Assembly: GCF_001439925.1 (NCBI RefSeq)
Contig: NZ_LMBV01000009.1
Span: 1-64,000 of the forward strand
Reading direction: 5' to 3'
Length of the DNA stretch: 64,000 nt
DNA from: Peribacillus muralis
GTDB taxonomy: Bacteria > Bacillota > Bacilli > Bacillales > DSM-1321
Positions within the stretch are counted from its first letter, which is position 1. Each line of letters begins with the position of its first letter. This document shows, one piece after another, positions 52,403 to 60,709 of the stretch. The notes below the pieces were generated by a model. The model worked only from the letters and a program-made list of their open reading frames with translations, had not been told where the DNA came from and did not search any database. Position numbers and translations under genes: made by a program.

Positions 52403-52432
52403 ATAGTATCCCATATAAGCTTGTTTCGTCAA
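52403..52432 (-). promoter_or_regulatory. queT promoter
   Basis: On the minus strand TTGACG (52432-52427), 18-base spacer, TACTAT (52408-52403). Transcription would start about 15 bases before the riboswitch. Confidence 0.7.
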
Positions 52433-52531
52433 TTTGTAAAGAATGGGTTTTGAAAGCCCGAACGTATTTTTGATTTATTACGATCGAGGATGATATTATT
52501 TTTATATGGAACGAAAAGGAGTGAGGAAAAT

Positions 52532-53017
52532 ATGTCAATCGAAAGTGTCAAAAATCATTTTAAACAATGGAATCGTGAAGATGAAGTGATGGAGTTCGAA
52601 ACATCAAGTGCAACGGTGTATGAGGCAGCGGATACCATCGGCGTGATTCCGGCGCGGATTGCTAAGACTCTATCCTTCAGGGGGGAAGGTGACAAGGCGA
52701 TATTGGTTGTTGCAGCTGGGGATGCAAAAGTCGATAATAAAAAGTTTCGTCAAATGTTCGGTTTCAAGGCAAGGATGCTGTCCCCCGATGAAGTGCTCGA
52801 GCAGACTGGACATGCCATCGGCGGTGTTTGCCCATTTGGACTGGCGAACGAGCTAGATGTTTTTTTGGATGTATCGATGAAGCGCTTTGAGTCAGTATTT
52901 CCCGCTTGCGGCAGTACGAATTCTGCCATCAAGCTAACACTCGCACAGTTGTTTGAATATTCCGCCGCTAAAGATTGGATCGATGTGTGTAAAGGTTGGG
53001 AAGAAGCGGGGGAATGA
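52532..53017 (+). CDS. YbaK/EbsC-family aminoacyl-tRNA deacylase-like protein
   Basis: 161 aa. The editing-domain fold is indicated by GVIPARIAKTLSFRG, AAGDAKVDNKKFRQMF and the GHAIGGVCPFGL block. Members remove wrongly attached amino acids (Cys-tRNA(Pro), Ala-tRNA(Pro)). ATG 52532 follows GGAGTGAGG; upstream frame to 52490 not supported. Single gene. Confidence 0.88.
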   Translation: MSIESVKNHFKQWNREDEVMEFETSSATVYEAADTIGVIPARIAKTLSFRGEGDKAILVVAAGDAKVDNKKFRQMFGFKARMLSPDEVLEQTGHAIGGVCPFGLANELDVFLDVSMKRFESVFPACGSTNSAIKLTLAQLFEYSAAKDWIDVCKGWEEAGE

Positions 53018-53136
53018 GGAGCAGGGGTAGGAGCTGCTTTTGCATCAGGGCTCTTACCGAACACTCTAAATCACTTCAAAGTATCCATAGCAGTAATTGA
53101 AGGCTACATATAAGGAGCATAAGTGGAGGGTGAAGG

Positions 53137-53949
53137 ATGTTAAACGGAAGTCATAAAAAAAACAATAGCAGCTACCTAAGTCTTAAGACTCTCTATGAAG
53201 AAAATATCACGGTTAAGAGCATAGCCCAGGAGCTTGAGTTCTGCCATGAAAATGATGAAGCGATGGATATACGGAAGGCGTTGGAAAGAAAGAACTTCGA
53301 TATAATGGCCGTACAAGATCAAGGGGAAATCATCGGGTATATTGAAAGGCAAGAACTGGGTGAAGGGACGATTTCGAAGTATTTGAAATACTTTTCACCA
53401 AGGGAACTTGTTTCGGATTCAACCCCCTTGATTCAGCTTCTTCGTATTTTTAAGAATAAAACAAGGGTGTTCGTTTTAGAGAATAATTCAATTAAAAAGT
53501 TGATTACCCATGCCGACCTTCAAAAGCCGCCTATCAGGATGTTGATATTCGGATATATCACCCTTTTGGAGATGAGGCTGAGCGATATCATCTTGCATAG
53601 GTTCGGCGATGGCAACTGGCACTCGATGATTAGCGAGGACCGTCTTGAAAAGGCAAACGAATTATATCGGCGGAGAATCGATAAAAATGAAGATATCAAT
53701 ATAATAGAATGTCTGCAAATTAGTGATAAGTTCGATATCATTCATAAAGATCAGGAAATGAGGCGCTTTTTCCAAATTCCTTCAAAAAGTAAGGGCAGGA
53801 AGGATGCGAATGCCATCCGCAAATTACGGGATAAAATTTCGCATGCGAATGAATTGGGGCTGGATATGTCATGGATGGAAATCATAGAGGTGGTTGAGTG
53901 CTGTGGTCATTTGCTCGAAATCTCAGAATCGTATCAATATGAGAGATAA
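53137..53949 (+). CDS. CBS-domain protein with possible HEPN C-terminus
   Basis: 270 aa. Residues about 25-130 look like a CBS pair (NFDIMAVQDQGEIIGYIER; TRVFVLENNSIKKLITHADL). The second half is helical and ends with LRDKISHANEL (residues 226-236), which has the R-x4-H pattern of HEPN ribonuclease and nucleotide-binding domains. No partner nucleotidyltransferase gene is adjacent. Function unknown; the HEPN assignment rests on the motif alone. Confidence 0.7.
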   Translation: MLNGSHKKNNSSYLSLKTLYEENITVKSIAQELEFCHENDEAMDIRKALERKNFDIMAVQDQGEIIGYIERQELGEGTISKYLKYFSPRELVSDSTPLIQLLRIFKNKTRVFVLENNSIKKLITHADLQKPPIRMLIFGYITLLEMRLSDIILHRFGDGNWHSMISEDRLEKANELYRRRIDKNEDINIIECLQISDKFDIIHKDQEMRRFFQIPSKSKGRKDANAIRKLRDKISHANELGLDMSWMEIIEVVECCGHLLEISESYQYER

Positions 53950-53978
53950 GAATCCGGCCATCATGCTGGTTCTTTTTC
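53946..53978 (+). terminator. Terminator after the CBS gene
   Basis: Imperfect stem AGAATCCGGC / TGCTGGTTCT followed by five T. Confidence 0.65.
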
Positions 53979-54036
53979 GGTCTTGCATCGATATGACAGA
54001 AAGAAACTGCCCGTAATAGGCAGCTTCCCCGAAAAA

Positions 54037-54333
54037 TCAAAACTCCGGTAGTTGATCCAAATTATTTTCCGAAATTCCATCAGGCTCACTCCGCAATATA
54101 TCACGTCCGTATTTATGGAAGACATCAACGTTGGCAAGATGGCCTGCCTTGGCCTCTGAAAGGGCAGTGGGATAGTCGAGTTCACGGCCAGCGTTCGTCT
54201 TGATGGCAATAATATTATCATCTTCGTTTTTCCTTACTGCGATGATTTCTTCTTTTCCAGTTGAATCGGGATGATTGGCTTGCGGTGTTCCCTGCTGTTT
54301 ATAGGATTCATAGGCTTTTTCAAATGGTTCCAT
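54037..54333 (-). CDS. DUF3892 protein
   Basis: 98 aa, soluble. EEIIAVRKNEDDNIIAIKTN followed by GRELDYPTALSEAKAGHL is the DUF3892 pattern (small beta domain). GGAGGTG precedes ATG 54333. The N-terminal 30 residues are polar and low in complexity. Function unknown. A weak terminator (GCTGCC/GGCAGT) lies at 54004-54026. Confidence 0.85.
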   Translation of the reverse strand: MEPFEKAYESYKQQGTPQANHPDSTGKEEIIAVRKNEDDNIIAIKTNAGRELDYPTALSEAKAGHLANVDVFHKYGRDILRSEPDGISENNLDQLPEF

Positions 54334-54521
54334 GTTTTTGACACCTCCTATGTATAGGGTGAACTATTCGTTTTCTAATATGCAAACAAGATTTCATCCA
54401 CCTCGGGAAAAAGGATTGCAGGATCATAGTATTGTGTAGTTAATGCCAAATTTTATTTAGCATTCAAAACATATGAGACAAATTACCTGAGTATCTAGCA
54501 TAAATAGCTTATTTATCCCTA

Positions 54522-54550
54522 TTTAACTGTAAGACTATAATCCTTATAAT
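54522..54550 (+). promoter_or_regulatory. Candidate promoter of the LXG operon
   Basis: TTTAAC (54522-54527), 17-base spacer, TATAAT (54545-54550), 56 bases before the first start codon. The surrounding 270 bases (54334-54605) are very AT-rich and hold no gene. Confidence 0.6.
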
Positions 54551-54605
54551 AAAAAATATGAAAAATATGACAGGAAGAAAATAGTTTGTTTGAGGTGATT
54601 ACTAA

Positions 54606-55031
54606 GTGCAGGCAAATTCATTAAGTGAGATTCACTCGGTCATCTCGGGTAGAATGTCGGACGTGAGTGAAAAAATCAATCAGTTAGAGCAGGCAAAACG
54701 ACAAATCAAAGAAGAACAAAATACATGTCTCTGGGAAATCGGCAAAATTAAACATCCGGAATTGGCAAGAAGCTGGACGGGAAATCGTGCTGATGACTTC
54801 CAAGCTGCCCGCAGTGATGCGTACAAGGCCATGTCTACAATCTTTCATGATGATTATGACGATTACCAAGAGAAAATTGAGGGAAAGATCACGATGCTGA
54901 ATATAGAGAAAAAGGGGTTAAGTGCAGCAGGCACCATAGCCCATGAAGCGGATGCTCTTTTAGGAAAAGGAGAAGCCGTCATTGATCAATTGGAAAATAA
55001 AATATCATATTTAAAAGGGTGGTTGTTTTAA
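54606..55031 (+). CDS. DUF5082 LXG-toxin partner, YwqH-like
   Basis: 141 aa, helical. Contains a WxG-like turn: ARSWTGNRADDFQAAR (residues 55-70), as in the YwqH/DUF5082 proteins that precede LXG toxins and are thought to join the toxin's LXG helix for type VIIb secretion. GTG 54606 after GAGGTGA. First gene of a three-gene overlapping set. Confidence 0.88.
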   Translation: MQANSLSEIHSVISGRMSDVSEKINQLEQAKRQIKEEQNTCLWEIGKIKHPELARSWTGNRADDFQAARSDAYKAMSTIFHDDYDDYQEKIEGKITMLNIEKKGLSAAGTIAHEADALLGKGEAVIDQLENKISYLKGWLF

Positions 55032-55321
55032 TGACGACAATCAAACTGAATCATTCTGCCGTAACGAAGCAAGTCGATCAGGTGAAGACGGCACTTGGTA
55101 CAGTCACGCTTGGTAATTTGCCGGCAGGCGAGCTGGGCAACAATAAATTGGAATTCACTTCGAAATGGATCGATCGGGAAATGAACCTCGAGAAGGTTTT
55201 CGAGCAATATATTAAAATCGTCCAAAAAAATGTCGAAGATACCCGTGCCAACATCGACTTATTAAAAGAGCAGGATGAAGCCATCGCCCGTACGTCTTCA
55301 CATGGGTATCCTACGCGATGA
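55031..55321 (+). CDS. DUF5344 LXG-toxin partner, YwqI-like
   Basis: 96 aa, helical, WXG100-sized, YwqI/TIGR04197-type. It shares the last base of the previous stop codon and overlaps the LXG gene by four bases, so all three are translated together. It should be the second small targeting partner for the LXG protein. Confidence 0.87.
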   Translation: MTTIKLNHSAVTKQVDQVKTALGTVTLGNLPAGELGNNKLEFTSKWIDREMNLEKVFEQYIKIVQKNVEDTRANIDLLKEQDEAIARTSSHGYPTR

Positions 55322-57210
55322 AAATATATGAAGCCCAGACATTGGCGACCGCAACCAAGTCACGGGCCAAGCAGTATGAAGAGCTAAAGAAGCAAATCGT
55401 TGACCTGAAAAAGGAATTTCAGGGGATCACTGGCCTCGATCACGAGTTTCAAGGAGCGGGTGCGGCCGCCATCAAAAGCTTCTATGAAGCGCAAATCGAC
55501 GTAGCAGACGCCTGGATCGAACTATTCACGACCCAAATCAGTTTTTTGGAGGGCATACCGGCCAGTCTTGAAGAAGCGGATCTATCCGGAAATACGGTGA
55601 TCGAGGTTCCCTTTTTAGATGGCGAGGTCTCTACCGGCATTAACCAAGCGAAGTCGCTTGTCGAGGAACAAGCGAACGATCTCCAAAGAATCCTGAACAG
55701 CATTGATGATATCCTTCCTCTGGATTTGTTCGACCAAAAGGATTTTAATGAAAAGATCACGCTCGCCGGGCATAGACTGGATGACACCGTGACAAAGGTA
55801 GAGAATGTCGACAGGCAATTGGTCGAGGAATATGAAGTGTCTGTCGGGCAGGAAAACGTGGCCGTTGGCCTCTTCCGTGCTTTGCTTGATGCCACCAAAC
55901 AGGACGGCACCATTTCGCCGATGACCTTCAACCAATCCGCGTTCAAGAGTAGTGATGTGTATCAAGTGAAGGATGAAGTCGCCGGTCAGATGAAGGACTA
56001 TCAGACCTTCAAAAAGGAACAAGCCGAAGCCAAGGAAATCGAACAAGAAATGGAAGAACTCGAAAACCGCCCATGGTACGAAAAAGCCTGGGATACGACA
56101 AAAACCTTTACAGGGGAATTCACGGGATATTATGATTCAATCAGGGCAACGACCGGAGTCGATCCAGTCACGGGCCGCAAGCTGTCCGATGCCGAACGAA
56201 TCGCCGCCGGCGCCATGGCCGCAGCTGGATTCATCCCCGTCGTCGGCTGGGCCGGACGGGCCATCAAAGGCGGCAGCGCGATCTACAAAACGGCCAAAGG
56301 ACTGAACGCTGCGAACCACGCACTTGATGCCTATAAATCGGCAAAAGGCTTTAGCCTCCTCCACAAAACCGAATACGGCATATACGGACTCCTCGCCGCC
56401 AACGGCCTAGGCGAAGCCGTCACAGGCAAAGACATGTTCGGCAACCAGCTAACCGAGGAACAGCGCCAGAACGGGCTGTTGATGGCACTTGGGATTGGCG
56501 GTGTGGCTGGTGCGGCTAAGTATGTGGATCACAAGTTTAAATTGAAGAATAGCCTATCTACCACAAAAGTAATTTCAAAAACAAGTGATGGTATAAAAAA
56601 GGTAGTGAATGAAAATGGTTATAAAGTCGATGATTTTATAAAGTTATTACATCCCGATAAAGTATTAAATTTAACAGAAGAAGATATTGTAGATTCAATT
56701 AGGAAGCAAATAGGCATTCCAACTAAAGGGACAATAATGGCTAAAACTATTCCACAAAAGGATATTTATAAATACTTATATGACCCTGATTATAATGGTG
56801 TTAGAGGGTTTACTGCAGTTAAAGATGATTCTATACAATTAAAGACTTTACATGACCAATATGAAGGAGCAAGATTGGATTATAACAATACAGCCTATAA
56901 AGTTACACATGGTGTAGATGGAGTTTCCCAATCTATTGGAGGACCAGATAGATTTTATGGTGTGTTTGAATATCGGTTAAATGACCCAAGTAAGGTTTCA
57001 ATCCCAAATTGGGATCCCACTCCTGACTCTTATCCATATACAGGTAGAGGGTTTACTGGTAGTAAAGAAATTGTATTACCAGAATACTATCATCCACCTA
57101 AACAATTTGAAGATGGTGATATCCTTGATATTAAGGATGCAGCTACTGGTGAAAAGCAAATGAGTTTTATATTTGATGGAGATATTATGGAATGGTTACC
57201 TAGAAAATGA
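55318..57210 (+). CDS. LXG polymorphic toxin, type VIIb secreted
   Basis: 630 aa in three parts. Residues 1-260: LXG helical domain for secretion (FQGAGAAAIKSFYEAQI near residue 45). Residues 280-400: pre-toxin PT-TG type module, GC-rich, with AAAGFIPVVGWAGRAIKGG. Residues 401-630: AT-rich C-terminal toxin tip with GGPDRFYGVFEYRL and YTGRGFTGSKEIVLPE, family not recognised. The sharp base-composition change at 56516 marks the tip as an exchangeable cassette. The immunity gene follows 12 bases later. Confidence 0.9.
   Translation: MKIYEAQTLATATKSRAKQYEELKKQIVDLKKEFQGITGLDHEFQGAGAAAIKSFYEAQIDVADAWIELFTTQISFLEGIPASLEEADLSGNTVIEVPFLDGEVSTGINQAKSLVEEQANDLQRILNSIDDILPLDLFDQKDFNEKITLAGHRLDDTVTKVENVDRQLVEEYEVSVGQENVAVGLFRALLDATKQDGTISPMTFNQSAFKSSDVYQVKDEVAGQMKDYQTFKKEQAEAKEIEQEMEELENRPWYEKAWDTTKTFTGEFTGYYDSIRATTGVDPVTGRKLSDAERIAAGAMAAAGFIPVVGWAGRAIKGGSAIYKTAKGLNAANHALDAYKSAKGFSLLHKTEYGIYGLLAANGLGEAVTGKDMFGNQLTEEQRQNGLLMALGIGGVAGAAKYVDHKFKLKNSLSTTKVISKTSDGIKKVVNENGYKVDDFIKLLHPDKVLNLTEEDIVDSIRKQIGIPTKGTIMAKTIPQKDIYKYLYDPDYNGVRGFTAVKDDSIQLKTLHDQYEGARLDYNNTAYKVTHGVDGVSQSIGGPDRFYGVFEYRLNDPSKVSIPNWDPTPDSYPYTGRGFTGSKEIVLPEYYHPPKQFEDGDILDIKDAATGEKQMSFIFDGDIMEWLPRK
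56156..56516 (+). repeat. 361-bp direct repeat, copy 1 (pre-toxin module)
   Basis: Matches 57899-58259 at about 97% identity, with eight or nine substitutions and two single-base indels. It covers the pre-toxin module of the LXG gene exactly up to the start of the variable tip. Homologous recombination between the copies would exchange the toxin tip. Confidence 0.92.
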
Positions 57211-57222
57211 GGTGAATTAAAT

Positions 57223-57693
57223 ATGAAATATGCAACATATAATCAAAAGGATTATCATTTAAATATTCGAAATGACATGTTGAGGCTGAGAAGTAATACA
57301 CCAGATCCAGGATTTCAAGAACTTATTGATTTAGCAGGGAATAAACATCCTCATCTATATATCAAGGTGGTACATATAGAAGAAGTGAACTTTGCTTATG
57401 AGCTAGATTTTTTAGTGACTTATAAAGGGAAAGAATTTAGTCCTTATTCATTAGGCAGGCATATCTTGGATGAAAATGATATTTCATTATTTAGTATGGA
57501 TAGTAACGATGTAGACTGCTATGGATTCGAGAAGGAAGAGCAATTTGTTTTTAAAAAGGAAGTGCCTCTTGACGACATTGAATCAATTATTGAGGTTAAA
57601 AAACCAATATTAATATTTGGAGATATGCCTGAAAGTAGGAAGGTTATACCAAAGGAAGCAATTAGAGATTATATATTGAAGTTGGATAATTAA
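57223..57693 (+). CDS. Putative immunity protein A
   Basis: 156 aa, acidic, no signal peptide. Directly follows the LXG toxin with GAGGTGA before ATG 57223, the usual place for the cognate immunity gene. It shares KYATYN, LVTYKGKEF and SLGRHILDEN blocks with the gene at 61817, and a weaker common pattern (Y-x-G-x-x-Y ... E-V-x-x-L/F ... YKG) with those at 60793 and 63063. Presumed to bind the tip of the 55318 toxin. Confidence 0.8.
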   Translation: MKYATYNQKDYHLNIRNDMLRLRSNTPDPGFQELIDLAGNKHPHLYIKVVHIEEVNFAYELDFLVTYKGKEFSPYSLGRHILDENDISLFSMDSNDVDCYGFEKEEQFVFKKEVPLDDIESIIEVKKPILIFGDMPESRKVIPKEAIRDYILKLDN

Positions 57694-57760
57694 TTATGCG
57701 GTTTAGAGCTGAAATTTATTTATTCAATGTAGTAAGCTATTATAAAGACTGATCTACTTA

Positions 57761-57796
57761 AGAAGACCTTAACAAATTCTTGTTAAGGTCTTCTTA
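57761..57796 (+). terminator. Terminator after immunity gene A
   Basis: Perfect 14-bp stem AGAAGACCTTAACA / TGTTAAGGTCTTCT. The same AGGACCTTAAC stem is used at 62800 and, cut in half, at 59351. Confidence 0.9.
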
Positions 57797-57898
57797 TTGT
57801 TTAGGGGAACGGTACAGCTCTAATAAATTATTTGATAGTCGATGTGGGAGTGTATGAAAGTGTTAGTTTAAGGTGACATGAAAAGTAAAGTAACCACA

Positions 57899-58259
57899 GA
57901 GTCGATCCAGTCACGGGCCGCAAGCTGTCCGATGCCGAACGAATCGCCGCCGGAGCCATGGCCGCCGCTGGATTCATCCCCGTCGTCGGCTGGGCCGGAC
58001 GGGCCATCAAGGCGGCAGCGCGATCTACAAAACGGCCAAAGGACTGAACGCTGCGAACCACGCGCTCGATGCCTATAATTCGGCAAAAGGCTTTAGCCTC
58101 CTCCACAAAAACCGAATACGGCATATACGGACTCCTCGCCGCCAACGGCCTAGGAGAAGCCGTCACAGGCAAAGACATGTTCGGCAACCAACTGACCGAG
58201 GAACAGCGCCAGAACGGGCTGTTGATGGCACTTGGGATTGGCGGTGTGGCTGGTGCGGC
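57899..58259 (+). repeat. 361-bp direct repeat, copy 2
   Basis: Second copy of the pre-toxin module, 1743 bases downstream of copy 1. A one-base deletion (ATCAAGG for ATCAAAGG near 58010) and a one-base insertion (CACAAAAACC for CACAAAACC near 58108) put about 100 bases out of frame and then restore it. Confidence 0.92.
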
Positions 58260-59001
58260 CAAAGTCGCAGATAAAGTAGCAAGTGGTACAAAGTTCATTC
58301 CTTACAGTAAGGAATTTGCGCAAAAGCAGGTACAGAGGGTTCAAGCTACAATAACAGACATTGCGAGATCTGGAAAAGCCACGTTAAAAAATATAGGTGA
58401 AGAAATCGGTAAAAAAGAAATCCCTAAACGGATAAGTATGGAACAAGTATCCCTCGCAGGAGGAACAACCCTTCGCCAAGTTATGATGGAAAAGCAGACA
58501 ATTAAGGAAGCCTATCAGAAATTCACGGTGAAGGATAGCAAAGTAGAGGGTGTTTCAGGGGAGGGTATGCATAAGGGGATAGATAATGTTAAATCTGGAA
58601 ATAAGAGTTCTCTTGCACCTGGTGGTGGACTGGCTGTACACGAGTCAAGAGGTGGGCATTTGATAGAAAGACATGTTGGGAAAACTGATGAAGAATTATT
58701 AGAAAGGATAAGAAATAATCCAAGAATTACTGGTTCTTCTACTTTTATAGATAGGCCTACAGCTGAGAAAGTTGCTTATACAGTCTTAAACAATCCCAAA
58801 AATATTGAGAAAATACAAAAGTGGCTTTCTGATCCTAATAGTAGACCTACATTACCATTAAGATACAAGGGTGATGGAGAAATAATTGGTAGAAGTGTAT
58901 CAAGAAACTCCGAAGTTGTAGAGAATGTTACAAATGCAAAGATTGTACTTAAAAAGGATTCAATCGGTAATTTTATTCTAACAGGATATCCAGAAAAATG
59001 A
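57899..59001 (+). pseudogene. Orphan LXG toxin cassette with RNase A-like tip
   Basis: A headless toxin: pre-toxin module (with two compensating frameshifts) fused to a new C-terminal domain. No LXG part or sound start is present; the longest open frame begins at ATG 58069 in the shifted segment. The tip, about 58620-59001, has GGHLIERHVGKTDEELLERI, SSTFIDRPTAEKVAY, and ends DSIGNFILTGYPEK, which fits the bacterial RNase A-like (CdiA-CT) toxins with their conserved His and Lys. It is a silent donor for the expressed gene at 55318. Confidence 0.82.
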
Positions 59002-59018
59002 TGAAGCGAGGAATTTAG

Positions 59019-59318
59019 ATGGACGAAAGTTATGATTACTTAGAAGAGTTAGAAGATTTTTTAGGTGGAACATTCCACCAGGATATTAGTACGCCTGAAC
59101 AAGCATTAGCTGAGTTTATAAACGAGGCTAATAAAGAATGTTTGCTTTTTACAGTAAAGTATTGTGACGAATTTCTAGCTAGTAATAGAACAGAACAAGA
59201 AAAGGAAAACTATATTCAAACTAATGCTGAAATTTATTTTCCCGCAATTGGATTAACTCCTATACAGTGGCTTAATAATGTCGTAGAACAAATAAAAGAA
59301 GCTGTAAAATCAAAATAG
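59019..59318 (+). CDS. CdiI-like immunity protein
   Basis: 99 aa, acidic. LEELEDFLGGTFHQDISTPE (residues 8-27) matches CdiI-type contact-dependent-inhibition immunity proteins that pair with RNase A-like toxins. GAAGCGAGG lies before ATG 59019. Kept intact although the toxin cassette in front is headless, so it can protect against siblings that express that tip. Confidence 0.82.
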   Translation: MDESYDYLEELEDFLGGTFHQDISTPEQALAEFINEANKECLLFTVKYCDEFLASNRTEQEKENYIQTNAEIYFPAIGLTPIQWLNNVVEQIKEAVKSK

Positions 59319-59621
59319 TATTTTATTAAAAATATTGGGTGGAAAATAAAAGGACCTTAACATATGTTTGAACTATACCCCGGATAACGGAAACACATAA
59401 AAAAGTGTCCCTTATTCGGGATTTTTTATGTTTCAATAAATGTAATGAGTATGGACGGAGGGTTTCTAAGAGTAAGGAAATACGAAATGATTTCCTTTGT
59501 GTAATTAAATGGAAAATATTATAGTGGTTGAAGTATAGATGTTGGTATTGAGACACATTTAAAATAATCAAGGAGTACTGAAGGTGACAAAATAGTACTT
59601 TTAAAAAAGTAGGTGTAAAGA
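59319..59621. other. Intergenic: half terminator, hairpin and possible coding remnant
   Basis: AAAAGGACCTTAACAT at 59350-59365 is the left half of the 14-bp terminator stem seen at 57761 and 62800; its right half is missing. A different imperfect hairpin (CCCGGATAACGG / CCCTTATTCGGG) with six T follows at 59379-59427. A short frame at 59508-59567 ends SIDVGIETHLK, perhaps the last codons of a lost toxin. Confidence 0.5.
59379..59427 (+). terminator. Terminator after the CdiI-like gene
   Basis: Imperfect 16-bp stem around an A-rich loop (ATAAAAAA), followed by TTTTTT at 59422-59427. Confidence 0.65.
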
Positions 59622-60644
59622 ATGACAGGTAGAAGAATGGTAGATAGATGGGAAGACGATAGTAAAAGTTTTTTGAGATTTAATCTAAAAAAAAGAATGT
59701 TACCAAGTCTGTATGGCAGTATTATTGGAGACATGCTTGGTGTTCCGGTTGAATTTAAAAAAAGAGGGACCTTTGCTATTAATGATATAACGGGATATGG
59801 AACGTATAATCAGCCTCCAGGCACTTGGTCGGACGACACTTCATTAACTTTATGTTTAATTGAAAACTTAATTGAAAAAGGCGATTCAGCGGAGCTAATG
59901 CAAAAATTCGTTCAGTATATGGAATCTGGCTATTGGACACCACATCATGAAATGTTCGATATTGGCAGAACGACCAGTGAAGCTATAATCAGGTTTAAAC
60001 ATGGAACTCCGGCACCAGAATGTGGCGGAAATGCCATGTTTGACAATGGGAATGGGGCGTTGATGAGGATCGCTCCAGTAGCATTTATCCTTTTTAATAA
60101 CTTTAATTTCATTGAAAAAATCTTAACCATTAAAAAATATACGGAAGTAACCCATGCACATCCGCGTTCTGTGGTAGGTTCCATTATTTATGTCGAGTTT
60201 TTACTTAGACTTTATTATAATAATTCTCCTGAAGATGTAATAAGACAAACAAAAAAACTTTTTGATGAAAATTTTGATAAAGATCATATCTATCAAAAAG
60301 AACTGCAATCCTATTCAAGAATCTTTGAGGAAGATTTCTTTTCATTACCACAAGAAGAAATTCAGTCTGATGGTTATGTCGTTCACACGTTAGAAGCAGC
60401 GATTTGGTGTTTAGGAAATTCAGGTTCATTTAGCGAAGCCGTTTTAAAAGCAGTGAATCTAGGGGATGATACGGATACAGTAGGTGCCATTACAGGAACA
60501 ATGGCAGGTATGTACTATAAAATGGATGATATTCCTAAAGAATGGCTTGAGAAAATAACTAGAAAAGAAGATATTGATCAATTAATCGAGAAATTCCATA
60601 GTTTTTGTGCAGATAAAGCCATTAAAGAAGAGTATGGCGCTTGA
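59622..60644 (+). CDS. ADP-ribosylglycohydrolase
   Basis: 340 aa, DraG/ARH fold. Metal-binding TWSDDTSLTLCL (residues 68-79) and the C-terminal LGDDTDTVGAITGTMAG with the paired Asp are both complete; GSIIGDMLGVPVEF opens the fold. It removes ADP-ribose from proteins or nucleic acids. Placed inside a toxin/immunity array, it could act as an enzymatic immunity protein against an ADP-ribosylating toxin. AGGTG precedes ATG 59622. Confidence 0.88.
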   Translation: MTGRRMVDRWEDDSKSFLRFNLKKRMLPSLYGSIIGDMLGVPVEFKKRGTFAINDITGYGTYNQPPGTWSDDTSLTLCLIENLIEKGDSAELMQKFVQYMESGYWTPHHEMFDIGRTTSEAIIRFKHGTPAPECGGNAMFDNGNGALMRIAPVAFILFNNFNFIEKILTIKKYTEVTHAHPRSVVGSIIYVEFLLRLYYNNSPEDVIRQTKKLFDENFDKDHIYQKELQSYSRIFEEDFFSLPQEEIQSDGYVVHTLEAAIWCLGNSGSFSEAVLKAVNLGDDTDTVGAITGTMAGMYYKMDDIPKEWLEKITRKEDIDQLIEKFHSFCADKAIKEEYGA

Positions 60645-60674
60645 TGTAAAACCCCCCATATAATCATAAGAAAC

Positions 60675-60707
60675 GCCCTATAAAAGTCTTTTATAGGGTT
60701 TTTTTAT
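60675..60707 (+). terminator. Terminator after the ADP-ribosylglycohydrolase gene
   Basis: Stem CCCTATAAAAG / TTTTATAGGG with a 2-base loop and seven T. Confidence 0.9.
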
Positions 60708-60709
60708 GT

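Noticed and set aside
58069-58110. ATG 58069 as the true start of the RNase A-like toxin
   Set aside because: The first codons are the pre-toxin module in the wrong frame (between the two indels) and there is no ribosome binding site; the cassette is better read as a headless donor.
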